13,167 bases of DNA from an uncultured Bacteroides sp. (GTDB taxonomy: Bacteria; Bacteroidota; Bacteroidia; Bacteroidales; Bacteroidaceae). The stretch is taken from assembly GCA_905201685.1 (NCBI GenBank), contig CAJKOW010000047.1, forward strand, positions 1-13,167. The letters run 5' to 3'. The notes beneath the pieces were generated by a model. It did not search any database, was not told the DNA's origin, and saw only the letters and a program-made list of their open reading frames with translations. The position numbers and the translations under genes are program-made. Positions 8,282 through 13,167 of the stretch are shown here, one piece after another. Positions within the stretch are counted from its first letter, which is position 1. Each line of letters starts with the position of its first letter.

Positions 8282-8289
8282 ATCTCCTT
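8282..8289 (-). promoter_or_regulatory. strong Shine-Dalgarno sequence of clpC
   Basis: AAGGAGAT on the minus strand lies 5 nt upstream of the ATG at 8276 (7 nt from AAGGAG). It confirms that start. It stands out because the other genes in this window have A/T-rich leaders without such a site, as is usual in Bacteroidota. Confidence 0.8.
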
Positions 8290-8309
8290 ATTGTTGATTA
8301 TATCCGTGG

Positions 8310-8317
8310 CAAAGATA
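8310..8317 (-). promoter_or_regulatory. -7 promoter box of clpC
   Basis: TATCTTTG on the minus strand matches TAnnTTTG exactly and lies 33 nt upstream of the clpC start, giving a leader of roughly 25-30 nt. A TTTG-like -33 box is not evident 19-21 nt further upstream, so this may be a partly regulated promoter. Confidence 0.6.
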
Positions 8318-8566
8318 CACATTTTTAGCGTGTGCACATCGCCGTTTCCCAATATTCTACAAATCCTATGCCAAGAATTTTATGTCAAACAGTCCCTGCC
8401 TTTATAGTCCGACAAAGTGTCACAAAAACGAATAAAAAGCGTTCATTAAGTCTGAATTTTATCCCTATAGCTATCACGACCAATTTTCAAAAGATCGAAA
8501 ATAGAATGAAAGAGGGGGTCAGAAGCGTCTATCATCGCGTTCAAGTCGTATGTTAGATGGCCTCAC

Positions 8567-8654
8567 ATTGCTTCTTGCGAAGGTAAACATTGCTTCTTGC
8601 GAAGGTAAACATTGCTTCCTGGCAACGGTAACATGGCTTTTGGCGTGCAAAAAG
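8567..8654. repeat. 22-bp tandem repeat, two perfect plus two diverged copies
   Basis: The unit ATTGCTTCTTGCGAAGGTAA plus AC occurs perfectly at 8567-8588 and 8589-8610. A diverged copy follows at 8611-8632 (ATTGCTTCCTGGCAACGGTA plus AC) and a decayed one from 8633 (ATGGCTTTTGGCGTGC...). On the minus strand each perfect unit contains CTTC-GCAA-GAAG, a 4-bp stem closed by a GNRA-type tetraloop. The fourth unit merges into the left arm of the adjacent inverted-repeat element. Confidence 0.85.
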
Positions 8655-8699
8655 CACCTACTTTAGCTTCTCAAAGAGCCTCTTTGGCCACGCCAAAAG
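8637..8699. repeat. 63-nt element with perfect 11-bp terminal inverted repeats
   Basis: CTTTTGGCGTG (8637-8647) and CACGCCAAAAG (8689-8699) are exact inverted complements 41 nt apart. Inside lie a second near-perfect palindrome, CAAAGAG-C-CTCTTTG (8672-8686), and a competing small hairpin, GTGC-AAAAA-GCAC (8645-8657). The nested layout looks like a palindromic intergenic repeat or a folded RNA. No flanking target-site duplication is obvious. Confidence 0.75.
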
Positions 8700-8899
8700 G
8701 GACATAAGCTCGAAAACGAACAAAAAAAGCCTCCAACAAGGCCATTTTCTGCCTTTATTATTTCTATTTCAAATGTAAGCATTTCGCTATTCCACTGTTT
8801 ATAAGCGAATAAGCCATCACTCACTTCGATATTTTCCACCATCACCGACAACAGCCCGAAATACGCGATTCTCAGCAGGTGAAAAGCACAAAGTGTCAT
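8663..8899 (-). CDS. doubtful small ORF, hypothetical protein
   Basis: A 78-residue minus-strand reading frame beginning MTLCAFHLLRIAYFGLLSVM, with a mildly hydrophobic first 20 residues and an aromatic-rich, cysteine-containing end. An in-frame ATG at 8935 would add 12 residues but overlaps the -7-like box TATGTTTG (8933-8940), so I use 8899. Its last 12 codons lie inside the 63-nt inverted-repeat element, and the stop is part of it. That suggests the frame may be a by-product of repeat sequence. I recognise no domain. Arguments for it are a promoter-like box and an unbroken frame. Arguments against are the repeat overlap, the lack of a ribosome site and the lack of any recognisable family. 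Confidence 0.25.
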   Translation of the reverse strand: MTLCAFHLLRIAYFGLLSVMVENIEVSDGLFAYKQWNSEMLTFEIEIIKAENGLVGGFFCSFSSLCPFWRGQRGSLRS

Positions 8900-8932
8900 T
8901 ATGATAAATCTACGATCCCTATTTCGAGGAAG

Positions 8933-8940
8933 CAAACATA
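8933..8940 (-). promoter_or_regulatory. possible -7 box reading leftward into the repeat region
   Basis: TATGTTTG on the minus strand matches TAnnTTTG. The possible -33 match (TTTC) is poorly spaced, about 17 nt away. If used, it would make a transcript through the small ORF, the inverted-repeat element and the tandem repeat towards clpC. Confidence 0.25.
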
Positions 8941-9015
8941 CACCTTTATTTATTATAGAAAGTTAGCAGGGGCCATTTCTGCCTACTTCTCGCCGAAACT
9001 TTCTTTTCGAAATGT

Positions 9016-9046
9016 TTTCGTATGTCGTAAAAAAGCAGTACTTTAG
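9016..9046 (+). promoter_or_regulatory. probable gyrA promoter
   Basis: TTTC (9016-9019), a 19-nt spacer and TACTTTAG (9039-9046) give one mismatch in each box against TTTG-N19-TAnnTTTG. The start would fall near 9052, about 40 nt before the gyrA ATG. A similar phrase, AAAGCACCTACTTTAGC, occurs at 8651-8667 (compare AAAGCAGTACTTTAGC at 9032-9047). Confidence 0.55.
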
Positions 9047-9068
9047 CGTGGTTTTTCACAAACCACGC
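9046..9068 (+). promoter_or_regulatory. perfect 9-bp dyad at the gyrA promoter
   Basis: GCGTGGTTT (9046-9054) and AAACCACGC (9060-9068) are perfect inverted repeats around TTCAC. The left arm starts at the last base of the -7 box, so the dyad covers the predicted transcription start. No T-run follows, so it is not a normal terminator. It fits an operator for a dimeric regulator. A stabilising 5' hairpin is possible if transcription begins at or before 9046. Confidence 0.5.
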
Positions 9069-9093
9069 AATGTATAATTAATAATCTTTTTAA

Positions 9094-11661
9094 ATGCTTG
9101 AACAAGACAGAATTATAAAGATTAACATCGAGGAGGAAATGAAGTCATCGTACATTGACTACTCCATGTCGGTCATTGTTTCGCGTGCCCTTCCGGATGT
9201 TAGAGACGGTTTTAAGCCCGTTCACCGAAGAATTCTTTTCGGTATGATGGGATTAGGAAATACATCAGACAAACCCTATAAAAAATCAGCCAGAGTTGTG
9301 GGTGAAGTATTAGGTAAGTACCACCCGCACGGTGACTCGTCCGTTTACGGAGCACTCGTCCGTATGGCACAACCGTGGGCCATGCGCTACATGCTGGTGG
9401 ACGGACAAGGGAACTACGGTTCGGTTGACGGCGACAGCGCAGCAGCCATGCGTTACACCGAATGCCGCCTCCAGAAGATCGGCGAAGACATGATGCAGGA
9501 CATCGACAAGGAAACAGTTGATATGCAAAACAACTTCGACGACTCCTTGCAGGAACCCACCGTCATGCCTACACGCATCCCCAACTTGCTGGTAAACGGT
9601 GCGTCGGGTATCGCCGTAGGTATGGCAACCAACATGCCTACACACAACCTGTCGGAAGTAATCGATGCTTGCGTGGCTTACATTGACAACAACGACATCG
9701 AAATCGAAGAGCTGATGAACTACGTCAAAGCCCCCGATTTCCCCACAGGCGGATACATCTACGGCATGAGCGGCGTGCGCGAAGCCTACCTAACCGGACG
9801 CGGACGCGTAGTCATGCGTGCCAAAGCTGAGATTGAAACCGGTTCGACTCATGATAAAATCGTTGTAACCGAAATTCCTTACGGAGTAAACAAGGCCGAG
9901 CTCATCAAGTCGATAGCCGACCTGGCCAACGAAAAGAAAATAGACGGCATCTCCAACGCCAACGACGAATCCGACCGTGAAGGTATGCGTATCGTCATCG
10001 ATGTGAAACGCGACGCCAATGCCAGCGTAGTGCTGAACAAGTTGTACAAGATGACCCAGCTGCAGACCTCGTTCGGAGTAAACAACGTAGCACTTGTCCA
10101 CGGACGCCCGCGCCTGCTCAACCTGAAAGACCTCATCAAGTACTTCATCGAACATCGCCACGAGGTAGTTATACGCCGTACACAATACGACCTGCGCAAA
10201 GCCAAAGAACGCGCACACATCCTGGAAGGTCTGATCATTGCTTCGGACAACATTGACGAAGTAATCCGCATTATCCGTGCTGCCAAAACACCGGCTGATG
10301 CCATCACAGGATTGATGGATCGCTTCCAACTTACTGAAATTCAGAGCCGCGCCATCGTCGAAATGCGTCTGCGCCAGCTGACCGGACTTATGCAAGATCA
10401 GCTCCACGCCGAATACGAAGAAATCAAGAAACAGATAGCCTATCTGGAAGAAATCCTCGTAAACGACGAACTATGCCGCAAAGTCATCAAAGACGAACTA
10501 CTCGAAGTCAAAGAGAAATACGGCGACGAACGACGTTCGGAAATCGTCTATTCGTCTGAAGAATTCAACCCCGAAGACTTCTATGCCGACGACTCGATGA
10601 TTATCACCATCTCGCACTTGGGCTACATCAAACGTACACCCTTGAGCGAATTCCGTGCACAAAACCGCGGTGGGGTAGGTTCCAAGGGAACAGAAACCCG
10701 CGACGAAGACTTTGTAGAGCACATCTATCCGGCTACGATGCACAACACCATGATGTTCTTTACCCAAAAAGGGAAGTGCTATTGGCTGAAAGTATATGAA
10801 ATACCCGAAGGAACCAAGAATTCCAAAGGCCGCGCCATCCAGAACTTGCTGAACATCGATGCCGACGATGCAGTAAATGCATACCTGCGTGTCAAGAACT
10901 TGAACGACGAAGAATTCATAAACAGTCATTACGTCTTGTTCTGCACCAAAAAAGGTATTATCAAAAAGACGTTGCTCGAACAATATTCACGTCCGCGTCA
11001 GAACGGCGTCAATGCCATCACCATTCGCGAAGACGACCGCGTCATCGAAGTACGAATGACCAATGGCAACAACGAAATCATCATAGCCAACCGTAACGGA
11101 CGTGCCATCCGTTTCCACGAAAGTGCAGTCAGAGTTATGGGACGTACAGCCACCGGTGTACGAGGCATCACGCTCGATGAAGACGGCCAGGACGAAGTTA
11201 TCGGTATGATTTGTATCAAGAATCCGGAAGAAGAAACCATTATGGTAGTATCTGAACAAGGTTACGGCAAGCGCTCCGATATCGAAGACTACCGCAAGAC
11301 CAACCGTGGAGGAAAAGGTGTTAAAACGCTGAACATCACCGAAAAGACGGGTAAACTGGTAGCTATCAAGTCGGTAACCGATGAAAACGACCTGATGATC
11401 ATCAACAAATCCGGCATCACCATTCGTCTGAAAGTTGCCGATGTACGCATCATGGGACGTGCTACACAAGGAGTTCGTCTGATCAACCTCGAAAAGAGGA
11501 ACGATGAAATCGGATCTGTATGCAAAGTCACTTCGGAAACTGAAGAACCTAACGCAACCGAAGAAGAAAATACAGAATCAAACGAAGCTATAAACAGCAG
11601 AGATCTGTTTGATAACGAATTTAATCAGCCCAATGAAAATACCGAGGAAAATGAAGAATAG
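9094..11661 (+). CDS. gyrA: DNA gyrase subunit A
   Basis: An 855-residue breakage-reunion subunit of DNA gyrase; with GyrB it introduces negative supercoils in an ATP-dependent reaction. The N-terminal winged-helix domain includes the quinolone-resistance region HPHGDSSVYG (77-86) and the DNA-cleaving tyrosine in AAMRYTE (Tyr121). The tower and coiled-coil segments run to about 490. The C-terminal beta-pinwheel (about 495-815) has a first-blade GyrA box reading QNRGGVG (523-529; classical form QRRGGKG) and a later NRGGKG (737-742). Residues 814-855 form an acidic tail rich in Glu and Asn, as in other GyrA proteins that regulate DNA wrapping. ParC is less likely given the GyrA-type N-terminus, the GyrA-box-like motifs and the tail. 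Residues Asp81, Ser82 and Ala118 are unmutated; position 86 is Gly where E. coli has Asp87. The ATG has no Shine-Dalgarno sequence. It is transcribed away from clpC. Confidence 0.97.
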   Translation: MLEQDRIIKINIEEEMKSSYIDYSMSVIVSRALPDVRDGFKPVHRRILFGMMGLGNTSDKPYKKSARVVGEVLGKYHPHGDSSVYGALVRMAQPWAMRYMLVDGQGNYGSVDGDSAAAMRYTECRLQKIGEDMMQDIDKETVDMQNNFDDSLQEPTVMPTRIPNLLVNGASGIAVGMATNMPTHNLSEVIDACVAYIDNNDIEIEELMNYVKAPDFPTGGYIYGMSGVREAYLTGRGRVVMRAKAEIETGSTHDKIVVTEIPYGVNKAELIKSIADLANEKKIDGISNANDESDREGMRIVIDVKRDANASVVLNKLYKMTQLQTSFGVNNVALVHGRPRLLNLKDLIKYFIEHRHEVVIRRTQYDLRKAKERAHILEGLIIASDNIDEVIRIIRAAKTPADAITGLMDRFQLTEIQSRAIVEMRLRQLTGLMQDQLHAEYEEIKKQIAYLEEILVNDELCRKVIKDELLEVKEKYGDERRSEIVYSSEEFNPEDFYADDSMIITISHLGYIKRTPLSEFRAQNRGGVGSKGTETRDEDFVEHIYPATMHNTMMFFTQKGKCYWLKVYEIPEGTKNSKGRAIQNLLNIDADDAVNAYLRVKNLNDEEFINSHYVLFCTKKGIIKKTLLEQYSRPRQNGVNAITIREDDRVIEVRMTNGNNEIIIANRNGRAIRFHESAVRVMGRTATGVRGITLDEDGQDEVIGMICIKNPEEETIMVVSEQGYGKRSDIEDYRKTNRGGKGVKTLNITEKTGKLVAIKSVTDENDLMIINKSGITIRLKVADVRIMGRATQGVRLINLEKRNDEIGSVCKVTSETEEPNATEEENTESNEAINSRDLFDNEFNQPNENTEENEE

Positions 11662-11692
11662 ACATAATATTAATTTTAATTTTTCTACAATC

Positions 11693-12985
11693 ATGAAAAA
11701 AATTTTATTTTCAGTGGTTTTATTGCTTGCAGCCGGCTCAGCTTTTGCACAGGAAAAAGCCGTAAAAGAAGCCAAAAGCATTGCTAATGGAACAAATCCC
11801 GATTTTGCTAAAGCAGAACAGCTGATTCAGGGAGCTTTAACTAATCCGGAAACAAAAGACGATCCTGAAACATGGAACGTTGCTGGACTTATCCAACGCC
11901 GGAGAAGCGAAAAAGAGATGGAGAAAGCTTTCTTAAGAAAGCCATACGACACCCTTCAGATCTATAACAGTGCATTAGATATGTGCAGATACTTCTTCAA
12001 ATGTGATGAACTTGCCCAGATTCCTAATGCAAAAGGAAAGATCAAGAATAAATATAGAAAATCTAACTCCGCGACAATGTTAGGAGAAAGAAACAACTTA
12101 ATTAATGGTGGTATCACATATTTCAATATGGCTAGCAATCAAAATGAAGACGAAGCTAAAAAAAGCAATCAAAAAGCTTTGGATTTCTTTGCAACCTACA
12201 TTGATATTGCAGCCAGCCCGATGTTTGAGAAAGAAAATCTTCTTCAAACAGACACCCTTTTGTCACAGATTGCATACTATGCAAGCTTGGCTGCAACCAA
12301 AAATGAAGATTACCCCAGTGTACTGAAATATGCTCCTTACGCCAAAGACGACAAAGAAGTAGGTAAATATGCGATGGAATTCATTTCCACTGCTTTAAAA
12401 GCACAAGGAGATACTGTTAAATGGATAGCATCGTTACAAGAAGGCATACAGAAATATCCGGATCATCCGTTCTTCTTCGGACATCTGATTGATTATTATA
12501 GCAGCCATAACAAATATGACGAAGCTATGAAATTTGCAGATGATATGCTGGCTAAAGACCCCAACAATACGTTCTATCTGTATGTTAAAGGATACTTGTA
12601 TCATAACATGTACAATGTTCTCAAAGAACAAAAGAAGGATCAGGAAGCCAGTGACGCCTTGAAAAAAGGTATTGAATACTATCAGAAGACGGTAGAAGCT
12701 GATCCGAATTATGCTGAAGCATATTCCAATATGGGCTTGATTTACTGTCTGCAAGCACAGGATTTCTCAGAGAAGGCAACTACGGATGTCAATGACCCGA
12801 AGTACAAAGAAGACCAGGAAACTCTGAAGACTTTCTATGAGAAAGCAAGACCTTGCTACGAAAAAGCCAGAGAATTGAAACCTGATCAGAAAGACTTGTG
12901 GTTGAACGGCTTATACCGCGTTTACTACAACTTGGATCTGGGACCTGAATTCAAGGAAATCGAAGACATGATGCCGCAGCAATAA
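11693..12985 (+). CDS. secreted tetratricopeptide-repeat protein
   Basis: A 430-residue protein with a clear Sec signal peptide (1-19, Lys-Lys, hydrophobic core, cleavage after AFA before Gln20). There is no lipobox cysteine, so it is probably a soluble periplasmic protein or one loosely bound to the envelope. The mature part is almost all helical. TPR-like repeats are clearest at about 257-295 (HPFFFGHLIDYYSSHNKYDE, then a Pro-Asn turn) and 322-400 (YYQKTVEADPNYAEAYSNMG, then YEKARELKPDQ). Degenerate repeats lie earlier, for example around 36-70. I do not recognise a named family. TPR arrays usually bind partner proteins, so a scaffold role is inference. I chose the ATG at 11693, not 11609, because the upstream one overlaps gyrA and would bury the signal peptide. 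It starts 31 nt after gyrA, without a visible promoter, so the two are probably co-transcribed. Confidence 0.88.
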   Translation: MKKILFSVVLLLAAGSAFAQEKAVKEAKSIANGTNPDFAKAEQLIQGALTNPETKDDPETWNVAGLIQRRRSEKEMEKAFLRKPYDTLQIYNSALDMCRYFFKCDELAQIPNAKGKIKNKYRKSNSATMLGERNNLINGGITYFNMASNQNEDEAKKSNQKALDFFATYIDIAASPMFEKENLLQTDTLLSQIAYYASLAATKNEDYPSVLKYAPYAKDDKEVGKYAMEFISTALKAQGDTVKWIASLQEGIQKYPDHPFFFGHLIDYYSSHNKYDEAMKFADDMLAKDPNNTFYLYVKGYLYHNMYNVLKEQKKDQEASDALKKGIEYYQKTVEADPNYAEAYSNMGLIYCLQAQDFSEKATTDVNDPKYKEDQETLKTFYEKARPCYEKARELKPDQKDLWLNGLYRVYYNLDLGPEFKEIEDMMPQQ

Positions 12986-12997
12986 AAAGCTGAAAAC

Positions 12998-13054
12998 AAC
13001 GCAATACAGCTCTTGAAAGCCATACTTTCTTGAACTGTATTGCGTTTATCTTTT
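12998..13054 (+). terminator. long stem-loop terminator after the TPR gene
   Basis: AACGCAATACAG (12998-13009) and CTGTATTGCGTT (13035-13046) pair perfectly over 12 bp. An inner stem GAAAG/CTTTC (13015-13019 and 13025-13029) closes a CCATA loop, with a partly paired 5-by-5 internal region between the stems. A short, interrupted T-tract (TATCTTTT) follows. It begins 12 nt after the stop codon and probably ends the gyrA-TPR transcript. Confidence 0.8.
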
Positions 13055-13082
13055 AATCACGTAACCATCCAAAATTGGCGTA

Positions 13083-13113
13083 TTGACTAGCATGGCTCTT
13101 TCTCATACCTTTG
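13083..13113 (+). promoter_or_regulatory. Bacteroides-type promoter for the gene at the right edge
   Basis: TTGA (13083-13086), a 19-nt spacer and TACCTTTG (13106-13113) match the -7 consensus exactly and the -33 box partly. The start would lie near 13120, about 20 nt before the ATG at 13139. It follows directly after the terminator at 12998-13054, marking a new transcription unit. Confidence 0.65.
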
Positions 13114-13138
13114 TGCTAAACTTAAAACTTGAAAGATT

Positions 13139-13167
13139 ATGTTTAGCGAAAAAGACTTTGAAAGACT
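13139..13167 (+). CDS. start of an unidentified gene, cut by the window edge
   Basis: The ATG at 13139 opens a frame reading MFSEKDFER to the window end, nine complete codons and two further bases. A good promoter lies about 25 nt upstream, and an A-rich leader precedes the ATG, as for other genes here. Nine residues are too few to name a family. Confidence 0.5.

Larger units (their letters stand above)
8277..9093. other. clpC-gyrA divergent intergenic region
   Basis: This 817-nt gap holds no gene I can identify with confidence. From left to right it contains the clpC ribosome site and -7 box (8282-8317), about 240 nt of A/T-rich sequence in which I see nothing definite (8318-8560), a 22-bp tandem repeat (8567-8654), a 63-nt inverted-repeat element (8637-8699) and a doubtful minus-strand ORF (8663-8899). 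The gyrA promoter and dyad (9016-9068) close it. The phrase GGCCATTT(T)CTGCCT occurs twice (8740-8754 and 8971-8984). The gap is long for a divergent pair in a compact housekeeping region. Confidence 0.8.

Noticed and set aside
8277..8330. Search for a CIRCE or CtsR operator ahead of clpC
   Set aside because: Neither the TTAGCACTC-N9-GAGTGCTAA dyad nor a CtsR heptad repeat is present; only a -7 box and ribosome site are visible.
8332..8556. 74-codon plus-strand ORF in the clpC-gyrA gap
   Set aside because: No promoter, no ribosome site, composition like random A/T-rich DNA, and no domain.
8567..8654. CRISPR array
   Set aside because: The 22-bp units abut directly with no spacers and there are no cas genes; it is a simple tandem repeat.
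8637..8699. Insertion sequence
   Set aside because: The 63-nt element has inverted ends but no room for a transposase and no clear target-site duplication. It could at most be a non-autonomous remnant.
9790..10407. 205-codon minus-strand ORF opposite gyrA
   Set aside because: Antisense shadow within a conserved gyrA region; low-complexity aromatic-rich translation with no motif.

Overview
The window looks like chromosomal housekeeping DNA from a Bacteroides or close relative (order Bacteroidales). Two things point there. Several genes carry Bacteroides-type promoters, a TTTG-like -33 box about 19-20 nt upstream of a TAnnTTTG -7 box, for example TTTG-N19-TATCTTTG ahead of the tRNA. Most start codons also sit in A/T-rich DNA without a Shine-Dalgarno sequence. 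HtpG, ClpC and GyrA have the domain layout and lengths expected in Bacteroidota. I cannot name the species from sequence alone.

Left part (1-8276, all minus strand). In transcription order from right to left the genes are clpC (AAA+ unfoldase of the ClpCP protease), htpG (Hsp90 chaperone), an exodeoxyribonuclease III gene, a secreted patatin-like phospholipase fused to a POTRA/outer-membrane barrel, and the 5' three quarters of a tRNA-Arg(ACG). clpC and htpG each end in a clear intrinsic terminator. The exonuclease gene and the tRNA gene have good promoters of their own. This is therefore a row of mostly independent units, not one operon. Stress functions (protein unfolding, folding, DNA repair) sit side by side.

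Middle (8277-9093). An 817-nt region separates divergently transcribed clpC and gyrA. It is the least ordinary part of the window. It holds a 22-bp tandem repeat (two perfect copies, one diverged and one decayed), an adjoining 63-nt element closed by perfect 11-bp inverted repeats, a doubtful 78-codon minus-strand ORF with a -7-like box, and the gyrA promoter followed at once by a perfect 9-bp dyad.

Right part (9094-13167, plus strand). gyrA (DNA gyrase subunit A) is followed after 31 nt by a secreted TPR-repeat protein, probably co-transcribed with it. A long stem-loop terminator follows. A new promoter of the TTGA-N19-TACCTTTG type then leads into the first nine codons of a gene that runs off the window.

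I see no mobile element gene, CRISPR array, phage gene or recognisable defence system. Nothing here convincingly marks a new biological system. The best leads are the repeat and inverted-repeat element in the clpC-gyrA gap, the dyad at the gyrA promoter, and the native glycine in the GyrA quinolone-resistance region.
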